Origin: Burkholderiales bacterium
GTDB lineage: Bacteria > Pseudomonadota > Gammaproteobacteria > Burkholderiales > Burkholderiaceae_D
NCBI GenBank assembly: GCA_947451925.1
Contig: CANGAW010000003.1
Location: 1 to 64,000 of the forward strand
Reading direction: 5' to 3'
DNA: 64,000 bases
This document shows positions 8,516 to 19,225 of the stretch, in pieces (positions within the stretch are counted from its first letter, which is position 1; each line of letters begins with the position of its first letter). The notes under the pieces are model-generated. The model made no database searches and was not told where the DNA came from. It worked only from the letters and a program-made list of their open reading frames with translations. Made by a program: the position numbers and the translations under genes.

Positions 8516-10941
8516 TGAGTGATTGTTTCCATTGCGGGCTGCCAGTGCCCCCGGGCAGCAACTGGCAAGTCCGGATCGACACGGTGGAGCAGGCCATGTG
8601 CTGCCCGGGTTGCGCTGCGGTTGCGCAAACCATCGTCGACAACCATCTGGAGAGTTATTACCGCGAGCGTAGTAATTTTTCCGGCCGCCTGCCTGAAATC
8701 GTGCCGCAAGCCTTGCAACTCTACGACAGCCCCGAGCAAGTGGCGCGCTTTGCGACTGATGCGGTTGATCAGGCAGAGGCCAGCTTGTCGGTGGAAGGCA
8801 TACGTTGCGCCGCCTGTGTGTGGCTGATTGAAAAACGCTTGTGGCAAGTGCCGGGCTTGCATGCTGCGCATCTGAATGTGGCGACCGAAAAATTGCAGGT
8901 GTCATGGGACCCCGCTCTGTGCAAGCCCAGCGATATTTTGCAAGCGGTGCGCGATGTCGGCTATGTCGCTTATCCGTTTGATCCGGTGCAGCATGGCGAG
9001 CAGTTGCGCAAAAGTGCGCGCACTTTATTTCGCCAGTTGTTTATTGCCGGCCTGTCGATGATGCAGGTGATGATGTACGCCGTGCCGGTGTATCTGGCAC
9101 AGGATGGCACGATGGAGCCGGCAATGGAGCAGCTGATGCGCTGGGCCAGCCTGTTGCTGACTTTGCCGGCGGTGGTGTATTCGGCGCGGCCATTTTTTAT
9201 TGGTGCGTGGCGCGACATCCGTCAGGGCGCGCCCGGCATGGATGTGCCGGTGGCGCTTGGCGTCGGCGCCGGATTTTTAGGCAGTGTGGTGGCAACGGTG
9301 CGCAATAGTGGTGACGTGTATTTTGATTCCGTCACCATGTTTATTTTTCTGCTGTTGTGCAGCCGCTATCTGGAATTGCTGGCCCGTCGCAAAGCCGCCG
9401 GTGCCCTGGAAACCATGCAGCATGCGTTGCCGGATTCGGCGCAGCTGTTGAAAAATTATCCGGCCAGCCGCGAAACGACGCTGGTCGCGGCAGCACAATT
9501 GCAAAGCGGCGACGTGATTCAAATCAAGCCGGGCGAGGCGATTGCAGCCGATGGTCTGATCATTGAAGGCGATACCAGCGTCGATCTGTCTTTGCTGACC
9601 GGCGAGAGCCAGCCGCAAGTAAAGCGTTGTGGCGAGCTGCTCACAGGCGGCGCCATCAATGCCAGCCAGACGGTGCTGCTGCGGGTCGACAAACCGGCCC
9701 GTGACAGTACCTTGTCGGCGCTGATTCGACTGATCGAGCGGGCAGGGCAGGGCAAACCGAGCATTGCGCAATGGGCCGATCAGGTCGCGGCCTGGTTTGT
9801 TGCCGTGCTGCTACTGTTTGCGCTGGCCGTGTTCGCATTCTGGAGTTGGCATGATGCCGCGCGCGCCTGGCCGATTGCGGTGGCAGTGCTGGTGGTGTCT
9901 TGCCCTTGCGCGTTGTCGCTGGCTACCCCGTCTGCCTTAGCCGCTGCCACCGACCGCCTGTTGCGGCAAGGTGTGCTGATCGTGCAGCCGCATGTACTGG
10001 AAACCCTGCATCGCGCCACCCACATCGTATTTGACAAGACCGGCACCCTGACTGAAGGCCGGCCGCAATTGCAGCAGCTAACGCTACTGGGTGAACTTGA
10101 TCGTGAACAGGCATGGCAACTGGCCGCCGCGCTGGAGTCTGCCAGTGCGCATCCTTTGTCGCGTGCGCTGACGAGGGCAGCTGGTGAATCTGCTCTGCCT
10201 GCACTGCAGCTTGAACAAATCGAGACGGTCAATGGTCAGGGCTTGCAGGGGCGGCTGAATGGACAAGCTGTGCGCATAGGCAGTGCAGAGTTTGTCGCGC
10301 AGTTAGTGGGCAGTGCGCCGCCCGCTGCGCATGTTGCGGGTGTGACTGCCGTCTATCTGGGCAGTGAGCGCGGCTGGCTGGCACGGTTTGATCTGGCTGA
10401 TGCCATCAAGAGCGATGCGCAACAGACTGTGGATTATTTCAGGTCGCGTGGCAAAAAAGTGATTTTGCTGTCGGGCGATACGCAGGCGATAGCCGACGAA
10501 GTTGCCCATGCACTGGGTATGGACGGCGCCCATGGCGCCGCCCTGCCGGCGCAGAAAATGGCCTTCGTTCAGGCTCTGCAGCAGCAGGGCGCGGTGGTGG
10601 CGATGGTGGGTGACGGCATCAACGACGCCGCTGTCTTGCGCGCAGCCGATGTGTCCTTTGCCATGGGTTCGGGGGCAGCGCTGGCACAATCGCATGCTGA
10701 TACGGTGTTGTTGTCGGGGCATTTGTCGGGCTTACTCGATACTGCACGCGCAGCCCAAAAAACCATGCGCGTGATCCGGCAAAACCTGCTGTGGGCGACG
10801 CTCTACAATCTGCTCGCTATTCCGGCGGCGGCGCTCGGCATGCTCAGCCCCTGGATGGCCGGGGTTGGCATGTCGGCCAGTTCGGCGCTGGTGGTGCTCA
10901 ACGCCTTGCGGCTGGCGCGTTTACCAAAGAATCGAGCGTAA
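8515..10941 (+). CDS. ccoI: Copper-exporting P-type ATPase CcoI (FixI) for cbb3 oxidase biogenesis
   Basis: An 808-residue P1B-type ATPase in the inner membrane that supplies copper for the CcoN subunit. It starts with a Cys-rich metal-binding region (CFHCGLPVP, CCPGC) followed by an HMA domain with GIRCAACV. Then come transmembrane helices, the actuator TGES (in LLTGESQP), the CPC metal-transport motif at Cys463-Pro-Cys465, the phosphorylation site DKTGT at Asp507, the nucleotide-domain SAHPLSRAL, and GDGIND from Gly699. The ATG at 8515 overlaps the upstream stop; a GTG three bases earlier is less likely. ccoS follows after 3 bp. Confidence 0.95.
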   Translation: MSDCFHCGLPVPPGSNWQVRIDTVEQAMCCPGCAAVAQTIVDNHLESYYRERSNFSGRLPEIVPQALQLYDSPEQVARFATDAVDQAEASLSVEGIRCAACVWLIEKRLWQVPGLHAAHLNVATEKLQVSWDPALCKPSDILQAVRDVGYVAYPFDPVQHGEQLRKSARTLFRQLFIAGLSMMQVMMYAVPVYLAQDGTMEPAMEQLMRWASLLLTLPAVVYSARPFFIGAWRDIRQGAPGMDVPVALGVGAGFLGSVVATVRNSGDVYFDSVTMFIFLLLCSRYLELLARRKAAGALETMQHALPDSAQLLKNYPASRETTLVAAAQLQSGDVIQIKPGEAIAADGLIIEGDTSVDLSLLTGESQPQVKRCGELLTGGAINASQTVLLRVDKPARDSTLSALIRLIERAGQGKPSIAQWADQVAAWFVAVLLLFALAVFAFWSWHDAARAWPIAVAVLVVSCPCALSLATPSALAAATDRLLRQGVLIVQPHVLETLHRATHIVFDKTGTLTEGRPQLQQLTLLGELDREQAWQLAAALESASAHPLSRALTRAAGESALPALQLEQIETVNGQGLQGRLNGQAVRIGSAEFVAQLVGSAPPAAHVAGVTAVYLGSERGWLARFDLADAIKSDAQQTVDYFRSRGKKVILLSGDTQAIADEVAHALGMDGAHGAALPAQKMAFVQALQQQGAVVAMVGDGINDAAVLRAADVSFAMGSGAALAQSHADTVLLSGHLSGLLDTARAAQKTMRVIRQNLLWATLYNLLAIPAAALGMLSPWMAGVGMSASSALVVLNALRLARLPKNRA

Positions 10942-10944
10942 TTC

Positions 10945-11142
10945 ATGGAAGCCTTGTATCTGTTGATCCCGCTCTCTGTGGCCGTGGTGTTTGTCGCGAT
11001 CTGGATCTTTTTCAGGGCCTCGGACAGCGGGCAGTTCGATGACCTGGTCGGTCCCGGCATGCGCATTTTGCAAGATGACGACAGTGTGCAGTCTGAAATA
11101 AGCAGTTCGAATAAAAAAGATAATTTGCGACATCCGGACTAA
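10945..11142 (+). CDS. ccoS: cbb3 oxidase maturation protein CcoS
   Basis: A 65-residue single-span membrane protein: MEALYLLIPLSVAVVFVAIW is the membrane helix, followed by RASDSGQFDDLVGPGMRIL, a sequence typical of CcoS, with a short polar tail. CcoS is needed for insertion of cofactors into cbb3 oxidase. It follows ccoI by 3 bp, so the two are very likely co-transcribed. The FNR box of the ccoN operon begins right after its stop. Confidence 0.93.
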   Translation: MEALYLLIPLSVAVVFVAIWIFFRASDSGQFDDLVGPGMRILQDDDSVQSEISSSNKKDNLRHPD

Positions 11143-11143
11143 T

Positions 11144-11185
11144 TTGACTCAGGTCAAGGAATTTTACCGTTTAGAAACGTACCCT
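11144..11185 (+). promoter_or_regulatory. FNR box and -10 element of the ccoNOQP operon
   Basis: TTGACTCAGGTCAA at 11144-11157 is an FNR dyad. TACCCT at 11180-11185 begins 29.5 bp from the box centre, so transcription should start near 11192, leaving a leader of about 30 nt before the ccoN GTG. The weak -10 with no -35 fits an activator-dependent class II promoter. Oxygen control of cbb3 operons by FNR/Anr is well established. Confidence 0.8.
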
Positions 11186-11222
11186 GCCTCTCATTATCAT
11201 TGTTGTAAACAGGGGGAGTTTC

Positions 11223-12650
11223 GTGGCGTCAGCACTCAACTACAACTACAAGGTCGTTAAGCAATTTGCGATAGCGACCGTCGTCTGGGGCGTGGTAGGC
11301 ATGCTGGTGGGGGTGATCATCGCCGCCCAACTAGCCTGGCCTGCACTGAATTTTGATACTGCCTGGTTGACCTATGGCCGCTTGCGACCATTGCATACCA
11401 ATGCGGTAATTTTTGCTTTTGGTGGGTGCGCGCTGTTTGCGACTTCCTACTATGTGGTGCAACGTACCTGTCAGGTCAGGCTGTTCTCGGACACCCTGGC
11501 CTCGATTACTTTCTGGGGCTGGCAACTGGTCATTGTTGCTGCTGCCATCTCGCTGCCACTCGGTTTCACGCAAGGCAAAGAGTACGCCGAACTGGAATGG
11601 CCGATTGACTTGCTGATCGCCGTGGTCTGGGTGTCCTACGCGGTGGTGTTCTTCGGCACGCTGATCAAGCGAAAAACCTCACACATTTATGTGGCGAACT
11701 GGTTTTTCGGCGCCTTCATTCTGACGGTTGCGATTCTGCATATTGTTAACTCGGCAGCGATGCCAGCCACACTGACCAAGTCCTACTCCGCTTATACCGG
11801 TGTGCAGGATGCGATGATTCAGTGGTGGTACGGCCATAACGCAGTCGGATTTTTCCTGACCGCGGGTTTTCTGGGCATGATGTATTACTTCATTCCCAAG
11901 CAGGCCGAGCGTCCGGTGTTTTCCTATCGCCTGTCCATTGTTCACTTCTGGGCGCTGATTTTTACCTACATGTGGGCCGGCCCGCATCACCTGCATTACA
12001 CCGCGCTGCCTGACTGGGCACAATCGGTTGGTATGGTGTTCTCGCTGATTCTGCTGGCACCTAGCTGGGGCGGCATGATCAACGGCATCATGACCTTGTC
12101 CGGCGCCTGGCACAAACTGCGCAGCGATCCGATTCTGAAGTTCCTGGTGGTGTCCCTGTCTTTCTACGGCATGTCGACCTTTGAAGGTCCGATGATGTCG
12201 ATCAAGACCGTCAATGCCTTGTCTCACTACACCGACTGGACCGTTGGTCATGTGCACTCGGGTGCTTTGGGCTGGGTTGGTTTTATCACCATGGGTTCGA
12301 TCTATTACCTGATCCCGCGTTTGTCCGGCAAGAAGGCGATGTGGAGTACGCAATTGATTGAATGGCACTTCTGGGTCGCGACAATCGGTGTGGTGCTGTA
12401 TATCGCTTCGATGTGGATTGCCGGCGTGATGCAGGGTCTGATGTGGCGCGCAGTCAACGGTGACGGCACCCTGACCTACAGCTTCGTTGAAGGCGTCAAG
12501 GCGACCTTCCCGTATTACGTCATTCGCGTAAGCGGTGGCGCACTGTACCTGGCGGGCATGCTGATGATGGCCTTTAATGTGTTCAAGACCGTGCAGGGCG
12601 GGCAGGCAGTTGATGCACGCATCGCTTCACCGTCCGTCGCACACGTTTAA
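11223..12650 (+). CDS. ccoN: cbb3-type cytochrome c oxidase subunit I (CcoN)
   Basis: The 475-residue catalytic subunit, with about 12 membrane helices. It carries the low-spin and high-spin haem b and CuB ligands: [43 protein letters not shown] and the two His in [11 protein letters not shown]. It reduces oxygen to water with high affinity while pumping protons. The start is a GTG at 11223 preceded by GGGGGAG. It is the first gene of ccoNOQPGH, under the FNR-type promoter at 11144. Confidence 0.97.
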   Translation: MASALNYNYKVVKQFAIATVVWGVVGMLVGVIIAAQLAWPALNFDTAWLTYGRLRPLHTNAVIFAFGGCALFATSYYVVQRTCQVRLFSDTLASITFWGWQLVIVAAAISLPLGFTQGKEYAELEWPIDLLIAVVWVSYAVVFFGTLIKRKTSHIYVANWFFGAFILTVAILHIVNSAAMPATLTKSYSAYTGVQDAMIQWWYGHNAVGFFLTAGFLGMMYYFIPKQAERPVFSYRLSIVHFWALIFTYMWAGPHHLHYTALPDWAQSVGMVFSLILLAPSWGGMINGIMTLSGAWHKLRSDPILKFLVVSLSFYGMSTFEGPMMSIKTVNALSHYTDWTVGHVHSGALGWVGFITMGSIYYLIPRLSGKKAMWSTQLIEWHFWVATIGVVLYIASMWIAGVMQGLMWRAVNGDGTLTYSFVEGVKATFPYYVIRVSGGALYLAGMLMMAFNVFKTVQGGQAVDARIASPSVAHV

Positions 12651-12663
12651 TCAGGGAGCCATC

Positions 12664-13278
12664 GTGAAATTTACCCATGAATCAATTGAGAAAAAGCCCT
12701 GGCTGCTGATGGTTTTGGTCTTGCTGGTGGTGAGTGTCGGCGGTCTGGTTGAAATTCTGCCGCTGTTCTTTCAAAAGTCCACGACTGAGGCGGTAGCGGG
12801 TTTGAAGCCTTACAGCCCGCTGCGTCTGACAGGCCGCGATATTTATGTGCGTGAAGGCTGCTACAACTGCCATTCGCAAATGATCCGGCCTTTCCGTGCC
12901 GAGACTGAGCGCTATGGCCATTACTCGGTCGCTGGTGAATTCGTCTACGACCGTCCGTTCCAGTGGGGCTCCAAGCGCACCGGTCCGGATCTGGCCCGCG
13001 TTGGCGGCCGATACAGTGATGACTGGCACCGTGCCCACTTGAATAATCCGCGTGATCTGGTGCCGGAGTCGAACATGCCGGCCTATCCATGGCTGGCAGC
13101 GACCAAACTGAATCCTCAGGACATCGTACCCAAGCTCACCGCATTAAAGCGTCTGGGTGACCCGTATACCGATGAAGAGATCAAGGCCGCGCCTGAGCAA
13201 TTAGTCGGCAAGACCGAGCAAGACGCATTGATCGCTTACCTGCAAGGCATGGGTATACAGATCAAGGCAAGGAGATAA
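12664..13278 (+). CDS. ccoO: cbb3-type oxidase mono-haem cytochrome c subunit (CcoO)
   Basis: A 204-residue membrane-anchored cytochrome c. One N-terminal helix (about 12-35) is followed by the haem-binding motif CYNCH (Cys66, Cys69, His70) and the probable axial ligand Met138 in ESNMPAYPW. It passes electrons to CcoN. The GTG at 12664 is chosen because it gives the family N-terminus ([14 protein letters not shown]) and follows GGGAG; the frame is open further upstream but would overlap ccoN. Haem attachment needs the Ccm proteins, four of which are encoded at 28-32 kb. Confidence 0.96.
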   Translation: MKFTHESIEKKPWLLMVLVLLVVSVGGLVEILPLFFQKSTTEAVAGLKPYSPLRLTGRDIYVREGCYNCHSQMIRPFRAETERYGHYSVAGEFVYDRPFQWGSKRTGPDLARVGGRYSDDWHRAHLNNPRDLVPESNMPAYPWLAATKLNPQDIVPKLTALKRLGDPYTDEEIKAAPEQLVGKTEQDALIAYLQGMGIQIKARR

Positions 13279-13280
13279 GC

Positions 13281-13469
13281 ATGGACTTCATTAATCTTGT
13301 TTCTGACATGCGCAGTATCGTCACATTAATCAGTATGGCGACCTTTATCGGCATCGTGCTGTGGGCTTACAGCTCGCGTCGCACCAGCGACTTTGAGGAA
13401 GCAGCACGTTTGCCTTTCGCCGATGAAGAAGACTTGAACAAAACAGAAGGAGAGCCGCGTCATGGCTGA
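13281..13469 (+). CDS. ccoQ: cbb3-type oxidase small subunit CcoQ
   Basis: A 62-residue protein with one membrane helix (about residues 12-32, SIVTLISMATFIGIVLWAY) and a polar tail containing DFEEAARLPFADEED, the typical form of CcoQ/FixQ. It stabilises the CcoNOP complex. AAGGAGA precedes the start two bases after ccoO, and its last 8 bp overlap ccoP. Confidence 0.93.
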   Translation: MDFINLVSDMRSIVTLISMATFIGIVLWAYSSRRTSDFEEAARLPFADEEDLNKTEGEPRHG

Positions 13470-14385
13470 TTTCACCAGCGGGTTCTGGAGTATTTACATT
13501 ACGGTTTTGACGGTGCTGGGTATTGCCGGCTGCGCGTTGCTGCTGTGGTCGCAGTCCACAGTCAAAATTGACATCCCTGAAAACGGCGAAGCTGAAACTA
13601 CCGGTCACGTCTGGGACGAAGGTTTGTCCGAGCTGAACAACCCGATGCCGCGCTGGTGGATGTGGTTGTTCTATATCACCATCGTTTTCGGTGTGATCTA
13701 TCTGGCCCTGTATCCGGGTCTGGGTACATACGCAGGCAAATTGGGCTGGACCTCGCATAACGAATATGAGGCCGAGATCAAGTTGGCAGATGCCGAGTAT
13801 GGCCCGCTGTTTGAAAAGTTCGAAAAGACGGATTTGAAAGTTCTGGCGGCTGATCCGCAAGCGCATGCCATTGGCGAGCGTTTGTTCCTGACCTATTGTT
13901 CGCAATGTCACGGATCGGATGCCCGTGGGAACAAGGGCTATCCGAATCTGACCGACAAAGACTGGTTGCATGGCGGTGAGCCATCGGTGATTGAAGCGAC
14001 CTTGCTGAAGGGCCGCAATGGCGTAATGCCACCTATGGCAGCCGCTGTCGGCAGTGCGAAAGATGTCGAGAACGTAGCGCATTACGTCCGTAGTTTGTCC
14101 GGCTCGAATGCAGACCCGATCAAGGCCGCGTTTGGCAAAGAAAAATTTGCTGCCTGCGCTGCCTGCCATGGTGCTGATGGCAAAGGTAATCAGGCCATTG
14201 GTGCACCTAACCTGTCAGACAAAACCTGGCTCTATGGTGGCAGTATCGCCACCATTACAGAGACCATCAATGGTGGCCGCAATAATGTGATGCCGGCATT
14301 CCAGGAATTTCTGGGCGACGCCAAAGTGCATTTGCTGGCTGCTTATGTCTGGGGCATGTCGAATGCCGCAGCGGAGTCTAAATAG
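13462..14385 (+). CDS. ccoP: cbb3-type oxidase di-haem cytochrome c subunit (CcoP)
   Basis: A 307-residue subunit with two N-terminal hydrophobic segments (about 8-29 and 66-88) and two cytochrome c domains with haem sites CSQCH (Cys146-His150) and CAACH (Cys232-His236). The NPMPRWWMWLFY segment before the second helix is typical of CcoP. It takes electrons from soluble cytochromes and hands them to CcoO. Its start overlaps ccoQ by 8 bp, which implies coupled translation. Confidence 0.97.
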   Translation: MADFTSGFWSIYITVLTVLGIAGCALLLWSQSTVKIDIPENGEAETTGHVWDEGLSELNNPMPRWWMWLFYITIVFGVIYLALYPGLGTYAGKLGWTSHNEYEAEIKLADAEYGPLFEKFEKTDLKVLAADPQAHAIGERLFLTYCSQCHGSDARGNKGYPNLTDKDWLHGGEPSVIEATLLKGRNGVMPPMAAAVGSAKDVENVAHYVRSLSGSNADPIKAAFGKEKFAACAACHGADGKGNQAIGAPNLSDKTWLYGGSIATITETINGGRNNVMPAFQEFLGDAKVHLLAAYVWGMSNAAAESK

Positions 14386-14393
14386 GAACTCAG

Positions 14394-15794
14394 ATGGACA
14401 AGGCTTCACCGCAGGTTGCCGTGATCAAGATGTATGCCGCGCGCGAGGAAATTTATCCGCGCGAGGCGAAAGGACGATACGCCAGCGTGCGCTGGCTGTT
14501 CGTCTGGCTCACGCAACTGGTCTTTTATGGACTGCCCTGGATGAACTGGAACGGCCGTCAGGCCGTTCTGTTCGACCTGGCCGCTCGTAAGTTTTATATC
14601 TTCGGCATTGTCCTGTGGCCGCAGGATTTTATTTATCTGGCAGCGCTGCTGATCATTTGCGCGTATTCGCTGTTTTTGTTTACCGCCATCTTCGGCCGGG
14701 TCTGGTGCGGCTTTGCTTGTCCGCAAACGGTGTACACCGAAATTTTCATGTGGGTCGAGCGTCAGATTGAGGGCTCGCGCAGTGCGCGCATGCGTCTCGA
14801 CAGACAAGCAGCCTCATTGGGGAAACTCTCCCGCAAAACTGCCAAGCACCTGGTCTGGGCGGCGATTGCCTTGTGGACCGGGTTTAGTTTTGTCGGTTAC
14901 TTCACGCCTATCCATGTCCTGTCAGCCGAAGTCATGGCGCTGACTTTAGGTTCGTGGGAATGGTTCTGGGTGCTGTTCTATTCGTTCGCCACTTACGGCA
15001 ATGCAGGCTGGATGCGCGAACAAGTTTGCAAATACATGTGTCCTTATGCACGCTTTCAGAGCGCCATGTTCGACAAGGACAGCCTGATCGTCACCTACGA
15101 CACCGAACGTGGCGAGCCGCGTGGCGCACGCAATAAAAACGATGCGGAAAACAGCAAGGCTCTGGGTGACTGTATTGATTGCTCGATGTGCGTGCAGGTC
15201 TGTCCGACCGGCATTGATATTCGCAATGGCTTGCAATATGAATGTATTGGTTGCGCCGCCTGCGTGGATGCCTGCAACAGCGTGATGGATAAAGTGGGTT
15301 CGCCGCGTGGACTGGTACGTTTTTCTACCGAGTACGCAATGAAAAACCGTTGGTCGCCGGCGCAGATGCTGCGTCATGCGTTGCGCCCGCGGGTTCTGAT
15401 TTACAGCGCCGTGCTGTTGATGATTGTGTCCGTATTTTTCGGCACCTTGTTTAACCGCACACCGCTAAAACTGGACGTGATACGTGACCGCGGTGCGATG
15501 GGCCGCGAAGTTGAAAATGACATGATCGAAAACGTGTATCGGCTGCAGATCATGAACACGGCCGAAACGCCGCACCGTTATCGTATCGATGTCTCGGGTA
15601 TTGATGGCATTCATCTGGAAACGGCACCCGTGGTTGCGCTCGATGCCACGCAGTCGCTTGCGGTGCCAGTCAGAGTGCGGCTTCCACAGGGGCAGGGCAA
15701 CAAGGGCTCCAATAAAATCTGGTTCAGTCTGAAAGCAGTTGATCAGGATGGTTTGGAAGTGAAAGAAAAAGCCGTCTTTTTTGTGCCGCGCTAG
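14394..15794 (+). CDS. ccoG: Cytochrome c oxidase accessory protein CcoG (RdxA/FixG)
   Basis: A 466-residue membrane protein with about five helices and Cys-rich ferredoxin-like regions: CGFACPQTVYTE, CKYMCPYARFQ, and the two 4Fe-4S motifs CIDCSMCVQVCPTGID and CIGCAACVDACN, followed by a periplasmic Ig-like C-terminal domain. CcoG reduces copper for delivery to cbb3 oxidase in Rhodobacter. It follows ccoP by 8 bp, so it is part of the same operon. Confidence 0.95.
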   Translation: MDKASPQVAVIKMYAAREEIYPREAKGRYASVRWLFVWLTQLVFYGLPWMNWNGRQAVLFDLAARKFYIFGIVLWPQDFIYLAALLIICAYSLFLFTAIFGRVWCGFACPQTVYTEIFMWVERQIEGSRSARMRLDRQAASLGKLSRKTAKHLVWAAIALWTGFSFVGYFTPIHVLSAEVMALTLGSWEWFWVLFYSFATYGNAGWMREQVCKYMCPYARFQSAMFDKDSLIVTYDTERGEPRGARNKNDAENSKALGDCIDCSMCVQVCPTGIDIRNGLQYECIGCAACVDACNSVMDKVGSPRGLVRFSTEYAMKNRWSPAQMLRHALRPRVLIYSAVLLMIVSVFFGTLFNRTPLKLDVIRDRGAMGREVENDMIENVYRLQIMNTAETPHRYRIDVSGIDGIHLETAPVVALDATQSLAVPVRVRLPQGQGNKGSNKIWFSLKAVDQDGLEVKEKAVFFVPR

Positions 15795-15815
15795 TCGATT
15801 TAACAGGAAAAAAAC

Positions 15816-16337
15816 ATGCAAGTCGCCAGTGTGATTCCAACGCATTCTGCACCATGGTACCGGCATCGCTGGCCCTGGCTTTTGATGGCCGGGCCTTTGA
15901 TAGTCGTCATTGCCGGCACCATCACGATGTGGATTTCCTTTGCCGGCGCTGATGCGCTGGTGGTGGATGATTACTACAAACAGGGCAAGGCCATTAATCA
16001 GGATTTGCGCCGCGAGCGTGTGGCAGCAAATCTCAATTTGAGTCTGGCTTTGCGTTTTGATCCGGCGGCGGGCCGCCTGAGCGGGGCAGTGCAAGGCAAG
16101 CCCGGCAGTAAAAATCTCAACTTGCTGCTGGTGCATCCGACCATGCCGTCCAAAGATATGAAGATGGCGGTGACTTTGGATGAAAACGGCAGCTTCAGCT
16201 TGCCGCTGCCGCTTTTGGAACGGGCGCACTGGCAGGTAGAGTTGGAAGATGCAAACCGGCAGTGGCGCTTGCATGGCGACTGGCACTGGCCACAACAAAA
16301 AAATATAGACATTCAGTCCGTGCAGAACGCGGCCTAG
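15816..16337 (+). CDS. ccoH: cbb3 oxidase assembly protein CcoH (FixH)
   Basis: A 173-residue protein with one N-terminal helix (about 20-42, PWLLMAGPLIVVIAGTITMW) and a periplasmic FixH domain with VDDYYKQGKAINQDL and a late LHGDWHW. CcoH stays bound to the mature oxidase and helps its assembly in Rhodobacter. It follows ccoG by 21 bp with AACAGGAAA as ribosome site. Confidence 0.9.
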   Translation: MQVASVIPTHSAPWYRHRWPWLLMAGPLIVVIAGTITMWISFAGADALVVDDYYKQGKAINQDLRRERVAANLNLSLALRFDPAAGRLSGAVQGKPGSKNLNLLLVHPTMPSKDMKMAVTLDENGSFSLPLPLLERAHWQVELEDANRQWRLHGDWHWPQQKNIDIQSVQNAA

Positions 16338-16361
16338 GATGCGATCTCTGGAGACGGACCC

Positions 16362-16598
16362 ATGTTGAAACTGGCAATGCTGATTTTGTGGCCCTCATTT
16401 TTAGTGGCTATCGTTGCCGAGGGATTTTTTTTCTCGCTGTTTGATCCGGCCGATTTGCTGTTAGTCGGGGGCTTCGTGGATGTACCCGCTATCGCCATTT
16501 ATACGGTGGGATTCTTTTTCTTCTGGAGCTTCGGCGCACTGGCAGCGATGCTGAGTCTCTACCTGTACCGGGATGATGACTTTCAGCCGCCGTTCTGA
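16362..16598 (+). CDS. Small membrane protein downstream of ccoH, function unknown
   Basis: A 78-residue protein with two hydrophobic helices: about 3-28 (LAMLILWPSFLVAIVAEGFF) and 44-70 (IAIYTVGFFFFWSFGALAAM). It ends in an acidic YRDDDFQPPF tail. CTCTGGAGA lies 12 bp before the ATG. It follows ccoH by 24 bp and its stop is 2 bp from the convergent fnr stop, so it is probably the last gene of the cco operon. I do not recognise a characterised family; a part in oxidase assembly is only suggested by position. Confidence 0.75.
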   Translation: MLKLAMLILWPSFLVAIVAEGFFFSLFDPADLLLVGGFVDVPAIAIYTVGFFFFWSFGALAAMLSLYLYRDDDFQPPF

Positions 16599-16600
16599 AT

Positions 16601-17359
16601 TTAATCGCAGGATTCCGTGCCCGCTGCCATCGCTTTCAATCTGACTGGATCGAGCATTTCGATTTCACGATTGGCAACCCGAAGCAAGCCGTTCTTTTTA
16701 AAGCGCGACAGCAAACGGCTGATGGATTCAATCGTCAGCCCCAGATAGTTGCCGATTTCTTCGCGCGACATGCGTAGCTGAAAATTGTAAGGCGCATAGC
16801 CGCGTGCTGCATAGCGCGAAGCCAGATTGACCAAAAATGCGGCGAAGCGCTGTTCGGCACGCATGGTGCCGAGCAATAACATCACGTCTTGTTCGCGGGT
16901 GATTTCCTGGCTCATCATCCGGTGAAAATGATGCAGTAAGGTTGGCATGTGACCGAATAATTCTTCCAGCCGCAGATAAGGAATTTCGCAGACTTCACTG
17001 TCTTCCAGCGCGATCGCATCGCATCGATGTTGTTCGCTGCCGATCGCATCCATGCCCAGTAACTCGCCCGCCATCTGAAAGCCGGTGATTTGTTCTTCGC
17101 CATTGGGGCTCAACTGAAATGTCTTGAAATGCCCCAGCCGAATTGCGTACAAATTGGTGAAGGGCTCGTCGGAACGGAACAGCAAACTATGTTTCGGAAT
17201 CTTGCGGCGGCGACCAATGATCTGGTCGAGTTTTTTCATATCCGGTTCGCCGAGTCCCATTGGCAGACAAAGGTGGTGCATGGTGCAAGCAGAGCAGCTT
17301 GCACGCAATTGATCGATATTGATCGAAGGAAGTAGCTTATTTAAGCCGGATTCGCTCAT
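16601..17359 (-). CDS. fnr: Oxygen-sensing transcription regulator FNR (Anr type)
   Basis: From the ATG at 17357-17359 the protein has 252 residues. It carries the four cluster cysteines of FNR: Cys22, Cys25 and Cys31 (CSACTMHHLC) and Cys113 (in EQHRC). It also has a cyclic-nucleotide-binding-like beta barrel, a dimer helix, and a helix-turn-helix whose recognition helix LTIESISRLLSRF has the E-x2-SR residues that read TTGAT half-sites. A TTG six bases earlier is an unlikely start. Loss of the [4Fe-4S] cluster in air inactivates FNR; in its absence of oxygen form it should activate the three FNR-box promoters in this window. Confidence 0.95.
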   Translation of the reverse strand: MSESGLNKLLPSINIDQLRASCSACTMHHLCLPMGLGEPDMKKLDQIIGRRRKIPKHSLLFRSDEPFTNLYAIRLGHFKTFQLSPNGEEQITGFQMAGELLGMDAIGSEQHRCDAIALEDSEVCEIPYLRLEELFGHMPTLLHHFHRMMSQEITREQDVMLLLGTMRAEQRFAAFLVNLASRYAARGYAPYNFQLRMSREEIGNYLGLTIESISRLLSRFKKNGLLRVANREIEMLDPVRLKAMAAGTESCD

Positions 17360-17681
17360 GAGCAAGTGTGCCAGGTTGGATCGTAAGTCCGGAATTTACC
17401 TGATTCGGAGCGCAAATGGGAAATGCCGCATATTTTATGTGACTATTTAGTTATTTAATTTGTATTTATTTATATGCCGGGTCGCTTGTTCTTTGTTTTC
17501 GATTCAGTGATTTGGGCGAAATTGTCTGGCAATGTAAATATTTTGAAGGATTTTAAATCAATGAAATTGGCTTGAACATGCTATTGGCTGAGGACGGTAA
17601 TTTCTTCGACATGCTTTATTGCTATTGTCAGCCATTGATGTCCGGGCACTTTTGAGCGGGTGATTTTCGACAAGGATTGCT

Positions 17682-17843
17682 AAAGGCGCTGGGTCCTGAT
17701 TTTCATCGGGACGACGGTAGTGGTTGAGGTGCTATCAATATTTCTACCGTCATCATTTGCATGTGATGAAGCTGCGTGGGCGGACTGCATGCAGTCCGAA
17801 ATACCCACTACGCTCCCGGCGCAGACCGGGATCCAGCGTCTTT
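17682..17843. repeat. Dispersed palindromic repeat, long degenerate copy, with nested palindromes
   Basis: The right end (CCGGGATCCAGCGTCTTT, ending 17843) and left end (AAAGGCGCTGGGTCCTGA, from 17682) match the repeat at 34668-34762. Inside are nested dyads: GACGGTAG (17713-17720) with CTACCGTC (17744-17751), and a perfect 18-bp palindrome CGGACTGCATGCAGTCCG (17781-17798) flanked by GTGGG and CCCAC. The rest of the 545-bp gap 17360-17904 is AT-rich between about 17440 and 17600 and presumably holds the fnr promoter; I see no gene in it. Confidence 0.65.
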
Positions 17844-17904
17844 CATTGAACTTCAGTCTTGCCCACAAAATTTAGTAGTGGAGGCACACTGCAACTCAAC
17901 AATT

Positions 17905-19206
<1,302 letters not shown>

Positions 19207-19225
19207 TTATTAAGTTCGGGCTTTC

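Noticed and set aside
11679-12368. A 229-codon open frame antisense to ccoN
   Set aside because: Shadow of ccoN; composition (His, Gln, Arg) is typical of antisense frames.
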